64,000 bases of DNA. Origin: Setaria digitata. Taxonomy: Eukaryota > Nematoda > Chromadorea > Rhabditida > Setariidae. Under the pieces are notes generated by a model that saw only the letters and a program-made list of their open reading frames with translations, did not search any database and was not told where the DNA came from. Within the stretch, counting starts at the first letter, position 1. Each line of letters begins with the position of its first letter. The stretch covers positions 186,001 through 250,000 of the forward strand of contig RCAB01000012.1 in NCBI GenBank assembly GCA_003640385.1. Reading direction: 5' to 3'. Shown piece by piece: positions 1 to 12,390 of the stretch. The position numbers were made by a program, and so were the translations under genes.

Positions 1-2391
1 CCCAAAAATAGCTCTAACCTTAATTTAAAAAATTTCACCACAAAATATACCATGAATAGAAAAAAAAAGTACGACCTGGTCTATTATGAATGAATTATCA
101 CCGAATATAATGAGAACGAGCAATCTTGGTGCCTTGGAAGTATCATGCAACTTACTTATTATCATCAATAGTATAAGTTGATGATACTGGATCAATTGTA
201 CCACCAAGAGTGCCTCCAACCAGTATTATACCCTTCACTGACAAGTGAACAGACGTTGCACTTAGTGATAATGAAACATCCTTTTTAGAAATTGTCTCAT
301 CGCAAGTAAACATTGCAGTAACATCCGTTGCTGTTTGAGACCAAGCATACTTCTTCTTTGTCAATTCAGAAGTTTCGGCATCTTCAAATACTAAACCAAA
401 CAGGCCGGAACTTTTATAACTTTATTTCAATTCGCTCTAAATGCAGTTTCATGAAAAATCTTTTGAGAAACTTTTACCAAATTTTTCCTTCATCTCCTGA
501 TTTGAAATATGTGATGAATTTACTCCACTTCCACAAAAACTCAATTCCCCAGTACTAATAACGATTAAGCTTTCGGGTACACTGTCGAAGGTAATCATTT
601 CAATGTGACCGCTACATATGACATTGCGAGTCCCAACTATCTTCATTTCACCATTTTCTAAGAAAAAAAAAAAGAAAAAAAAAACTAGATGAGACCAAAA
701 TTCATTTCATTCTTCAGAAAAAAATAATTTTTTCTTTTACGTCTTGTTAGGTATGATAAAAAGAAATCGTTTAGAACTTTAAAGTAGAAAGCAAGATGCA
801 AAAAAAAAGTACAAATAAGATCACATATGAATACTTTTGAATGGTAAACAACAAAAGGCTACTAGCCTTCCGATGTATTTTGAGAACCTAATTAAGACAA
901 AACTGACCGCTGATAACAGTTAACCAGATTATTTTGTTTGAAAAAATTCCATGGCTCGAAGATCTTTTGTTAGGCAGAACAGATCGTAATAAGAGATCAA
1001 ACTTATTTCCCACGTACCGGCTTTCATTTATTATGAACGAGTTTACTTCACCATCAACAGTGAGTGGCTGAACTCGCAAGCACTCCTGAATCAAATATCA
1101 ATTCAGAACCAACTGTAGAAAACGAAAGAAAGAGCAGATGTGATATTATCTTCCGGAAAATTCATATTAAAGGAAATGCTTTAAATGACTTCCCAAGCTG
1201 AAAAAAAAAGTGCTTGAAACGACCTCCCAAACAGTAGCTTTGCATCGGTCACCGGTAACATACATTGTAAGCTGGCCAAAGCCATTAGATATGAAGGCAT
1301 GGCTATCACTTGGAAATGATACTGTGGCTGGATATCGATCTTGTATTCGTTTCTGGTCAGATGGTAAATCGATAACTGGACCATTTTTGGTAACTGAGAA
1401 TTTCTTTGTCTACAAAATTCTGCGCAATGGACTCATCAAAGAATGCACTAACAGTACCATAACGAATTTCACTTTGGAAAGTTTACAAAAAAGTACGCTA
1501 AATTAACTCTATTTTCATGATTAAGGCTTCGCTAATGGATGATTAGGATATCCCTCCTTCACCCGTTTGCGTACCATAATTAATAAAAAAAAATACTCTG
1601 AATGCATGCCCCCAAGTTTAAAAGTAAAGGCTTCTGCATGCTCTGAAATTATTAACTAATATCATTGCAATTTAGCTGAAAATGACAAACAAACTGAAGT
1701 TTTTGTTAAGGATTACTCTGAAATTAAAATAAAAGTATTTTGTGAAAAAAAAACAGCATCATCTACGTTACCTGAACATCAAAAGCGATTGAGCATAAGT
1801 GACAGTCCTGCAACACAGTTACGAAGCGCTTGTGCCCAGAATCAGATGCATAAGGATCATATGTTAGATAACTGATATCATTGAACAGTTTGATGTGTTC
1901 GAGTCCATACTGTGTGTTACTTGTTTGCAATTCCCGTACTAAAAATACTTTTCGGCATATCAATTTTAATCATTTACTTTATTATGTAATACAACAGAAC
2001 ACAAATGGTTCCACATGCACTTATAAATATTACTATCGCCGCACTCCTTCCTGATATTTGCAGCGAACTAATTTACAGAAAATCCTTCCATATAGGCATC
2101 CCTTTATATTTTACAACTGATTAATATTATCATTTGCGAATGTAAACCGCGCAGTTCTAAGTAAATAAAGATACAAAAGAACAAATTGTCCGATTATTAT
2201 AACGAAGAGCTGGTCAGAGGAACAGTTTAACTGATGGAAAGTAAAAGATGAAGAATGATCAAACCTGGCACTTGCATAGGATGACTGTAAATGGGAAAAG
2301 GATCAAGTGATAGCTTGTAACCATCAAAATTCGAATCAAGCAACGATGGATTCGGTTTAATATCGATGAAACTTTCTGACATCGAACCCAT
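1..2391 (-). CDS. NUDCD1: NudC domain-containing protein 1 (NUDCD1-like), 5' part, cut by window edge
   Basis: The start is the ATG at 2391 and the protein begins MGSMSESFIDIKPNPSLLD. It continues with NFDGYKLSLDPFPIY, which parallels the N-terminus of animal NUDCD1 (CML66). Exons that chain by phase are 2265-2391, 1772-1938, 1224-1409, 908-1085 and 478-657, followed by an exon ending at 156. The 1224-1409 exon carries DLPSDQKRIQDRYPATVSF and SNGFGQLTMYVTGD, matching the family's beta-propeller-like N-terminal half. The last exon has KKKYAWSQTATDVTAMF, the start of the CS/NudC domain (compare YYWQQTEDDLTV in human). NudC-type CS domains act as HSP90-linked co-chaperones; the exact role of NUDCD1 in worms is not shown here. 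One junction is unresolved: the exon ending at 478 leaves phase 1, but I find no acceptor of matching phase near 405-420. That may be a missed micro-exon or a sequence error. The C-terminus is outside the window. Confidence 0.82.
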
Positions 2392-5300
2392 CGTATTTAG
2401 GAGAACCTAAAATTCATGGTCGCAATTCCTCAAGATATGAGAAAGAATTCAAGTACATTTGGTGATGTGTAAGAATAGTGGAGATCTAGCGTGCAATGCC
2501 GGTTTCCGGATCACAAGACGTCCGTTACGACACAAGCACGTCTCACTCCCACCTACGCAGCACCACCCACTCCTCAGGCATTTCCGTTCCGATACTGTCA
2601 TCCTCCCTAACGCACAGTGCTGCATCCTGTCAACTATATTTCTCAACTATTTTTCCACTTCTTTCATTGCCTGTGTCTCCTATATCCTAAGGGTTTTCGT
2701 GGGGGTAGGTTCTGGAAACTGTGAAGTGTGATGGGAATGGGTGCTAGGATTGCTGAGATGAATACTAAGATAGCATGCGTTAAGTGAGTGATAAACAGTG
2801 ATAAAGTGATTGGATGGATCTCGAAAGAGGGAAGGAAACTGATCATAATGAAGCGAAGGGAACTGAACAGAGCTGATAAAAGCGAAGTTTAACGCAATGC
2901 TTCCTCTCAAATATCTTTCCAGGTAGTGCAGTACAATTCATGGCGACCAGTGAAACGAAGTGTACCGTTGTAACCTTCAGCTGACTGGACTATCACTAGT
3001 TAGTGGCCAGTAGCCCTCTGATTATGAGGTGATATCACTTATCATAAAACTGGAGAACATTATAAGCTTTCTTCGTACATATAACATTAATTTGATCCTT
3101 TTCTGTTCGGATTTATTTATGGCCGTAGGTAATACTTTCAAAGATAAGTATACAAATCTTCCATTCTTTTAAATTGGTTGTCATTAAGAAGTTGCTTCAA
3201 ATAGAATTCAGTTTTGCGTAGTCCGAAATTTGGATGTATTTTACAAGGAAGTAGTATTGTCATAGAAGAACAATTTATATGTTTCTTTTGTAGCATTAGC
3301 AAGGCTGGAAAGGACATGCTCGAATTTGAAAATGGTTTGAGAGTATAGTAGTTAAGCTATCATTCGTCTTCAGGTCATCGCTCATACACATACAGCGTCT
3401 GAAATAGTCCAATGAAAGTGATTCGGAGCACACCGAAGTGATAATGAAGAATGTATCATCTTCTTTCTCAGAAACAGCAGATGGCGATGTTTTACGTTTA
3501 CCTTCAGCGATTCGTCATCCCTTAATTATACAACTACCAAACCACTAAGTAAGCGGTGTTGACACCACACGCACTTCTCGCCTCCTTGCGTTTATCCTTG
3601 CATTGCGCCTAACAGATTCTGTTCATTACCAATGAATCCATTGTTGTGTTCTTTCTAGATTTCTTTCTTGTCATCTCAAAGGAACAGGTTTAACAAATTT
3701 TTATTTAGAGAAAATTTCGACGAGATTTGAATAGGGTTGGATTCAAATCAAGTGCGGCACCAACTCTCCTAGGCGAACTAAGATAAACTTTTCACTGTTA
3801 AGTTTGATAATCTTGAACTACCTTCGATTAAAATTGCAATTCACAGAAGTGAAGCATTTGACGAAGATCATTATCAAGTTTATTAATGGATATAATATGC
3901 ATTTTCTGGTTTGGGCATTGGCTTTCATAGCATTCGACTGTCTTGCTATGCAGTATTTTCAAAAAGCGATTGACAAGTATACAAGAAAATACAGTGCCAT
4001 GTTTCGGAATTGGTATCCTGAAATTAGGTTAATCATGATATCGACCTTGACTGACAGCAAGCAAGTTATTGTTGGACTTGATTATCGAGATGTTTCATTA
4101 AGGATCTAACCTAGAGATGTATTACTACTCCATAAACCGGTCCAAATTTCTCTTCATGACAAATTGTATCTAGACCAGGGAAAATCACTCTAAGTAGAAA
4201 AGACAGCGTATTAGCTTGCAAAGTGATTTCGAGTAATAGTTTGAATGGTAACAGAAATACTAATGGTTACTGTTGGCACGCTAATGCAGCACTTGACTAG
4301 TTGTCAGTTTGTGTTCTTAAGTAAGTGAGATGGAAAAATTAGGAGCTGTTGGAAGTGAACAATTGTGGAATAGATGCTGACTGAGGAGTGATCAGGGGAG
4401 GAATGAATGCGGTGCAAAGTGAAGGTTTGATGATGCATATGATGAGATTATTTTCTAGGATATAAAGAAGTGCTCCAGCAAGGTCGTTTCGGAGTCCTTC
4501 ACTCCACCGACCACTTCTGTCGCATCCGTTTTCGATTTGCCCTCCTGCGACAACTGTACTAGTAAACTCCACTCCATTCTCTCCTTCATGCCTCACCACT
4601 CCCGTACTTCAAATTAGTCCGTCTCTTCAGTTATACACCTATTACGAAAACTTCCACAAATTAACTTAAGGAATCCCTGTCAATTAATTTTTATTTATCA
4701 CAAAAATCCAAACCTCTCATTTCTGCTCCCTTCTTCAGAGAAATATTCAGTTAATCTACGAAATCGTGAACTTGCTTGTTGCCTATGATATCTCACTGAA
4801 GTGATTCTGAGAAGACAAAGTGTGCATGATTGACCTTTGCTAGTAAATTCATATTCTTCCAAATATCATTTCATTTCTTCAGTCATTTTTTAGCCAATTT
4901 GGTTTTTTTTTAAATTGTTTTTTGACAGAATTGAAGCGGTCAGAAGTCAAATCTCATCTTGAAACAAGTTTCATTTTATTTTTTCTGATTGTAAATTAAA
5001 TTGATTCTAAATGAAAGCTTTTGGCTATGAAATGTTAATGGGAACACCCGTCAATTTTCCTTTAGTGCTGAAAGTGTCTGTACTGTTATGCATACAGCCG
5101 GAAGTAGTAGTATTTCTGCTTCAGTTACTACTTGCATATGAATTTTTAGCAAAAATTTGATCATTTGTTCGTGTTTGTTCCATTTTTTTAAGCTAGTGGA
5201 AAAAACTTGAAAAGTGTGCATGAGGAAGAGAGTAAAATTTTTATAAAATTTCATAAATGGCATTTAAACTACTATGAATCATTTGAAGAATGGCTATGAA

Positions 5301-7178
5301 GAATTTTTTCCTTTTTTTTTGAAAACTCGAAAGAAGAAGAAATAAAAAGTAACAAGCAATTTGATTCTACCAATCGAAGATCTAATTCCTTAATTTCTTA
5401 ATTGGTTGCTTCATATATTTGGGTTAAATATTTTTTGGTTAGAAAATGACCTCTGTCGCATGTCAGATGAAATGGAAGTATAGTTCTACGATTAAAATAG
5501 TCATTTATAATAAAAAAGACCAAAAACTCATACTTATTACAACCACATCTAACAGTTAGTAGTCGGCATTGTTTATTATTTCTGATTTATTATGTAGAAT
5601 CCAATTTGTTATACTTTGTAGTTGCCTACCGGCTATTGTCCTTGACCTCAATGCAAACAAAGCACTAGTAACTTAAAGTGAAAATGGAGATGGAGTAGTT
5701 GAAAATTTAAAGATAATAATGGAGATTTTATCTTATTAAAATAAAATATTCTAGTTGGTTTTATGCAAATGTTTTGTAAAAAAATATTTTGTTTACGCAT
5801 GGACTGCTTCATTAGTGATACATTTTCAAATTTAGATTCAAAACCTTTCGATTATAACATTCAAACGTTATACACCGAATTTTTTTTACGAAACATTTGC
5901 AAAATTACTAGTTGATTTTCGCTTGCAAAAAGAAATGTTTTCATGAAAAACTTTCAGAAAGAACGCTCCATTCTGAATAATATAAGAAATTGTTGCTTGA
6001 GATTAAGTAAAAAAAAAATCCAACCTATAAAAATCTTCAGAACGGGAAAGAAAACAAAAAAAAGGTGGAAAAAGAGTGTGGAACTGAAAAATTCAGTTAA
6101 GAAACCGTAAAAATTAAACTGCCTAGACAGATTTTATTTTTCTTGACCGATTTTTTTTTTTTTTGGAACATTTGGGGAAAACATTCCAAAAAAAACTCAT
6201 TATTTTGAAAGGCTTTTATTTATGAGCATAACTGATAGGTCGAGAATTAGAAAAAATTCTAAAAGGCTGCACATTTTTCTTTTTAAAGTAATGCATTTAG
6301 TGAAATAGAAAAACACAAAGCAATCTGACAATAAGTAAAAATAATTTTAAATAATTTTGGTTGCCTGAAGTACGACGATAATTAATGTCTTCACACCTAA
6401 TTAAAATTGAAGTCATTTTAACATTCATCTTGATCATACCAATTAGAATTGAATTAACCTTGACGTATGCTATTAGAGTATTAAAATTATTAATGGAGAT
6501 ATAAAAATGTTGAAATAAAAAAAGACGATCGTTTCTGAAATATTTATGACAAAGTACTCTTGTCAGATTGCATGCCATCAAATTGCTTGTTCCATTAAAG
6601 TTGATTCATTTTCCTTCAAACTTATTGATAACGTATGATAAACTATCAAAAGCTTCTTTTCTGTTTTCAGTCTTTTTCGTTCCTTTATTTATTATTTATT
6701 TGCAATATTTTTTATAACTACAAGAATGGTCTCACTAAGAATAAGTGAATTTGTTTTTAATCATCGTTCACTTCAGCTCATTTAAATCAGTCCATTATTT
6801 TCTTATTTAGTCGTACGGACAAGGGTACAAATTCATGACGAGATTATTCGCTGATAGTAAGAGATGCTCTTCTCGATGTTATCAATATCACTAGTATACG
6901 GTAGCTGATATAATTAAACTGTTAATTGGACTAAATCGCATCTAAAGAAAACCAAATGAGATGAAAGAGGAGGGAGAGGCGGGCGGAAGAATTGAAATAT
7001 AAAGGGCGAAAATCGAAATTTCAATACAATACATTAGGCTACTTCCTGTCTGATATGCGACTTTTGGAGATGATAATTAATATTAGTGTCTTTTCTAAAT
7101 TTTACTCCCAATTTCCTATAAATTCTTTTCAATTTTTAATTCACACTTAATTAAACAGTTGAAAAAAAGTGAACTTCA

Positions 7179-7212
7179 GACACACAGACACATAGACACA
7201 CACACACACAGA
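7179..7212. repeat. CA dinucleotide microsatellite
   Basis: An interrupted (CA)n tract with a few AGA/TAG breaks. It lies 104 nt before a longer TG/CG tract at 7317-7397, so the two are complementary on one strand and could pair as a large imperfect hairpin. Confidence 0.9.
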
Positions 7213-7316
7213 GACTACACTATAACTTCTATCTCAACGTGACGATCATTTTTTAAAATTTTTTTTTTTTTCGAAACTCAATTCATCCCTGAAAATACGG
7301 CGAGTACGTGTGGATC

Positions 7317-7397
7317 TGTGTGTGTGCGTGTGTGTGTGCGTGTGTGTGCGTGTGCGTGTGTGTGTGTGCGTGTGCGTGTGCGTGTGTGTGTGCGTGT
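7317..7397. repeat. 81-nt alternating TG/CG tract
   Basis: Every step from 7317 to 7397 alternates pyrimidine and purine: mainly TG, with regularly scattered CG units. This is the classic composition for left-handed Z-DNA under negative supercoiling and is also a slippage-prone microsatellite. It sits in non-coding sequence; the open frames across it are only repeat translations (Cys/Val or Ala/Cys runs). Confidence 0.92.
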
Positions 7398-9235
7398 TTA
7401 TACATACAAATATATCAATACTTGAAAAGGGAAACTATGCATGTTCATTCTCAACCATTGGTTCTAAAATCAATTTTTATTATTTGGTTGTGACGGACTT
7501 TGGGAGTAGCCCAGAGAGATGATTACTTGCTAGAAGATCATTGCATTCAATACATCTTTCATTTCCTTCCACGGAATCTGTTTATCCGATAGCTTACCTC
7601 ACGACTCATTAATTATATAATTATAGGTACTGCCATATACTTCCACCTTCACTACAACTTTTTTGTAATTAAAAATAAAGTAATTATCGAGCGTTATTGA
7701 TAGACAGATTTAGTTGCACGGAAGCGAAAGGAGAGAAGTGACTTCTGATGATCTGACTGTTAGCAAGTACGTCTCACATGAGATAAATTTTGTGTTTGAT
7801 CAAAAGTAATTTCGGACGTGAAAAGCATAAATTTCATAATTAATGATATAGACAAAATGATTTAGCCATACAGAAAAGGAAAATGAATGTTGATTCCTGG
7901 GCCAAAATAGAGCAAAAAGTTTCATCATTATAATTTTGCTTTGTACAGCGTCTCTGCAAATTTTGTTGCACCACTAATTTTCAAGAAGTTAAGTAAACAT
8001 TGTTCATTCCACTGGTTGTGTGCTCTGAGAACTCTCAATTGTGTTAAATTTGATAACTTAAAATTAACTCTTAACAGTCACTTCAGGACCATATCTTCTT
8101 TTCATTCTTTCTGTATTGCTCAATTTTAAACTTTTTCGATCCTTGTTTTCTTATTTTCTCATAATACTGGCTAAACAACCTATGTACCTGTTTGATTTTC
8201 ATTTTTAATCTCTTTTTAGTGAATAAATTGATTTGAAAAATTTACAGATGTCTCTTGACTTGATGATTCTCTTGCCTTTGGAAAATTACAAATTGAAAAG
8301 AAAGCACTCAAAACTTAAATTTGTTCAGAAACCGGAACCTTGTGCTTTACTTGTAGACTTTTAAAAGAGGCAGAAATATTAATTTGTTCTCTTATTTTGC
8401 GAACTTGTTGAAATTTAAATTAAAAAATCCCATAAGATTAAATTTTGCATAGGAATGTAAGAGAGTGATATATATTTTTGGTTTTTTTGAAATTGAAACT
8501 TTCGCAGCCATGTGTTCGTCACCATTATTTTTCAAAATTCCAATCGTTTTTTTGGGAAGATACAATAAATATTTCTTATCCAAAAAATGAAACTTTCAGG
8601 TCGTGGAAGAGGCATTAGCAACAGAATACACGTTAGTAATTTCATTTCATTCTTTAATTTCAAGCACCCTTCGAAACTTTCTACTTCAGGTCGTGTCACA
8701 AACTAAAATGACTTCAGAAAATACCAGTGTTTGTTTTTATTAAATCAATTTCTTTTTACTTTCCAAATTAATTTAATGTATTCTGCTACTTTAACGAGGA
8801 AAAATGAACCACATTAGACTGAATTGAATTAAACTTAAATCATTATTAGCAAAAACGAAAAACGAAACAGTTACAATATCAGAAATTGGATAATTAATCG
8901 CACAGCAACTTTTAATCAGTGAAACTCAATTCACACCAAAGCGAGCAATAAATCAGTTAAGCCTTTTCAGAATCTGAAACTTGATAAGCAAACCGAAAAA
9001 ACAAACAGCTGTAGTGATTCAACGATGAATGGTTAAGTGGAATTTGTTTAATTTTAAATAGTGCGCTTCAAATTGACCCACTTTAATTTCCACAAATTAA
9101 AAAAATGCTTCTTTTGATTGTGCATAACTTAGAAATTCGGAAATATCAATTGTAATTTAGAAATTAGTTATGGCCCAGGAATAGTTCAGAAACTTTGCGC
9201 CCGATTTCTGCAATTATCTAAAGAATCCAATACAG

Positions 9236-12200
9236 TGCCACCTCTTCGATCACCGCGATTTAAACGTCGAAAATCTTTGGTGGAAAATAAGTTCACTGTT
9301 ATCAGTGAAGTTCGTCGTTGCAACATGCAAACCGTTACAACTTCAAAGCTAACGTTAGTTAGTTTTCAGGTTAAAATTTATTCAACCATTATTATTATTA
9401 TTGATTATATCATATATTATATTATTGTCATTGTTATTATTATTATTAATTATATTATTACTACAATATACATAATTAATAGTAATTCTATATATAAAAT
9501 GATAATAATAAATAATAACGATGGTGATAATAAAAAATTTTCTGTTTATTACATAAAATGACATCTTTCCAGTGCAGAAAGCAACATGAACTTCAGTGAT
9601 GAAAATAAAGGTGATCTGACAGTTGTACCTACGATGAAGGTATACTTCTTATATTAAGTAATGAACCAGAAGAAAAAATTATTATTTTCAAACATTTTGA
9701 CCGTATTTATACTGGTTATAATTTCTTTCGCTGATATAATGACTTCCTTTTTTACTCAGCATTTATTGCAGCTAGCTGATCCGGTAGAAATAAATAGCTC
9801 CTACTTATATCACGCTGCCTTAATTTCCGGTGATAAGAAATCAAACCGTAAAGCGAGAAAAATTGAATCAATCCGGGAAAAGTTTGAAAAAATTTCTGCT
9901 ACCTCATGCATTCTTCCACTTAAAGAGGTTTGCTTGAATGTTCACTGTCTATTACTGCTCTTTTTTTATTTGCTTCTTTATTCCCTTTTCTATATATGTT
10001 TAAGGAAAGTAAAATGACTTTTTTATTTCTAATTCAAAAATTTCTTACAACTGTTTTATTTACAGCTCAACAAAATTCGTTCTCGGCGAAATTCCGGCTT
10101 GTCTGTTGTAAACACTGAATCGAGAGGCAGAGAAACTGAATTAGTGGGAAAAGCTAAGCACAATGGTAATATATACATACTATAGAAAATTTGTTTTATT
10201 TGCAAATAAAAGTCGAAAGAAAGTAAACAATTTAAAATTGACCAGGAAACTCTGATCACCGAATTCCGAAGGATTTTTCAGAGGTTTTTGAGGTAGAACG
10301 AAACGAAGAAGACATAGAGTTAGCTGGTTTAAAGAGCACAATTGGACTATCAGAGAAATTATTACTCCACGATGATAAATTGATCAGTTCCAAGTTCTCA
10401 TCAGTATCAGGTGTATCATCTTCATCGGACATCGAGGTATTTTCTCATTTAATTCCAAGTAACCATCAGATAAAAGTTTTTTTTAACTCTGATGGGTCCT
10501 CAAGTCTGCTCTTTCCTTTAATTTTTATCATTTATTGTTCGATTAAAAAGTTTCAGTTTTAAAATAAAAATATGGATTAATTTTTCCCTATTATTAGTAA
10601 GTAATGAATTAATAAGTTATTAGTAGGCGGTAAATTAATAAGGTAAACACCACCAACTATTAATATCGAGCAATTAAAATCTGTACGAAATGTCTTTGTA
10701 GCATACACATATAATGTGTAATGAATTAATCAATTAGTTAACCATACCTAATTCTATTCTTCCCTTTGTTACCATCTAATGCCCTTCCCAGAAAGATAAT
10801 TTTTCTTTGAATAAATTCATACAATAACAGCAGCAACAATAATAATACATTTACAGGAAGTGAGCGATACCACGAAAACGGATGACGAATCAGGCGTTGG
10901 TCCGTTAAAAGAGGCACAATTTCAGTTCGAAGTCATTTCCAGTAGTTGTGCTACTTGCACTGCTTCTTCCACTGCTAGTAATATTTCAGGTAATTAGTTT
11001 AATGAGTGTTCAGATCTATGCTTTTCACTAACTTGTATCATTTATCCTGCGCAGATGGCAATTATTTTCGTGCACTATAAAGAAATTCAGTTGTAGATGG
11101 TTCTTGCTTACTAGAAATTTGTTAATTAATTTTAGCCCCTTGTGATATCTTCTGAATGCATCCACACTTCGCATCGATTTTCTTTTTGCTCACCAAGCGT
11201 AGAAGAGAAATTTTTTATTGAAATGTAAAAACAGCCAGAATGTATCGTGCCCCACACATTCTAGATGCTAATTTTCTTGTTAATCATGTTCCAGTTAGTT
11301 GATATAATTTAGATCATTTAAAGTAACTGATAATATTGCCATAAGCTTCTCTTAGTGTTCTATAGATTCTTTTTCGAGTTTCTCCACATTATTTAATTGT
11401 AACCTAATTTGCTGAAATTTTTCTCTTGTTACAATGCTGCAAAAATTGTATCACTTACTGAGGAACAGAATCGTTTAATCAAACGCGCAGGTATTTTTGT
11501 TGGTTTTTGTGAAAGCTGCCAGTTGAAAAAAATTGCTTCTTATTTGAAGAATGACAGTAGGATAGATTACGAGAAATTCTCTCAATTGCAGGCCTGTTCT
11601 ATAATTTTTCAATTCACTCAAAAATATCACTTGAAAAGTGCGAAAAAAAAAATAGCAGCTAAAGCTAATGGGTAATTCGTCAGAAGTTGTAACATCATAG
11701 TTTGGCGAATGACGCTAACTAAACTAGGTTAATTGAACTAATTTTGCAGTTGAAATGTCCGCAAAAAAAAAAAGCGAGGAAAATGGGTTACAAGAAGTTC
11801 ATCGTTTGTTAAAAAAGTTCACCATAATCCGGGAGCAACGAGCTAAAAAACGTTTGTATCAAGATTTGACTGATAAAACAGATGATCATTCTGGTACTAT
11901 GGATAACAGTGATCTGTTGATGCAGGTAATGTAGAAATAACAAAAATTACTATTTCTTATATAAACTTTATCTTGGAAATTTGAAATTCCCAAGTTGCCC
12001 ATTTCAATTATCTTCCTCTTAATATCTAAAGCTCAAAAAGCACTCACAAATCGAATTATATTTCCTAAATTATTTCAAAAGTTTGTGTATTCAGTTTCTT
12101 TTATCTTGATAAACTTATCATCTTGCTATTTTTTCATGTTAATGGTTTCGTTGCAGTACGTTTTTCGAGTTCCGGTTCCCCATCTTTATTCGCCGTCCAA

Positions 12201-12390
12201 TTCTAACTTGCATCTTCTGTACGCAGAAAAGAAAGACCGTTTAAAGAAAACAAACTTAAGTAAAGGAATCAGTCTATTAGAATCAGTGCCATCTGAAGTG
12301 CAAGCTATTTTTCAAGAACCCCATTCAGGTATTCCTTCATTTCTTATTCCAAGTAATGCCAATTCAAGCAATTTCCGATTTCGTCATTGA
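9236..12390 (+). CDS. Unrecognised multi-exon protein, at least 390 residues; 5' end not resolved
   Basis: Eight exons chain perfectly by splice phase: 9236-9353, 9573-9639, 9772-9927, 10066-10165, 10246-10436, 10857-10989, 11750-11925 and 12157-12390 (TGA). The first listed exon enters with 2 nt of a split codon, so at least one upstream exon is missing. Its text opens PPLRSPRFKRRKSLVENKF, basic and phosphosite-like. The middle is charged and Ser-rich (VSGVSSSSDIEEVSDTTK; then a Cys/Thr/Ser stretch SSSCATCTASSTAS). A basic helical part follows (KKKKSEENGLQEVHRLLKK, IIREQRAKKRLYQDLTDK). The C-terminus is PHLYSPSNSNLHLLYAEKK to NSSNFRFRH. There is no signal peptide, membrane segment or enzyme motif that I recognise. 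It could be a nuclear or cytoskeletal disordered protein, but that is inference only. An AATAAA follows at 12416. Confidence 0.72.
9388..9533. repeat. ATT/TTA-rich low-complexity tract in an intron
   Basis: About 145 nt made almost only of ATT, TTA and ATA units, lying wholly within the intron between the 9236-9353 and 9573-9639 exons. It gives spurious Ile/Asn/Tyr open frames on both strands. Confidence 0.85.

Larger units (their letters stand above)
2392..9235. other. Gene-poor region upstream of two genes
   Basis: No conserved protein is visible. The region is AT-rich with many short homopolymers. A somewhat GC-richer patch at about 2480-2690 is open on the + strand from an ATG at 2496 (MPVSGSQDVRYDTST, Ser/Thr-rich) and could be a 5' exon of a plus-strand gene, but no good donor closes it. 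A second pyrimidine-rich patch lies at about 4480-4620. A roughly 100-codon plus frame at 3804-4109 has no homology I recognise. Near 8594-8631 there is a short acceptor-to-donor segment that could be an upstream exon of the gene beginning at 9236. I see no RNA gene. Confidence 0.5.

Noticed and set aside
1210..1506. 98-codon plus-strand frame
   Set aside because: It is antisense to the NUDCD1-like exon 1224-1409, which matches the family and fits neighbouring phases.
3804..4109. About 100-codon plus-strand frame
   Set aside because: It has no ATG at its start, no splice partners and no recognisable domain; kept only as a mention in the gap description.
7308..7522. Open frames of Cys/Val or Ala/Cys runs
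   Set aside because: Pure translation of the TG/CG microsatellite.
9382..9564. Ile/Asn/Tyr-rich frames on both strands
   Set aside because: They lie in the ATT-rich intron tract between two supported exons.
11409..11675. Open frame with SLTEEQNRLIKRA that looked like an exon of the 9236-12390 gene
   Set aside because: No acceptor precedes it and its phase does not fit; exons 10857-10989 and 11750-11925 join directly in phase without it.
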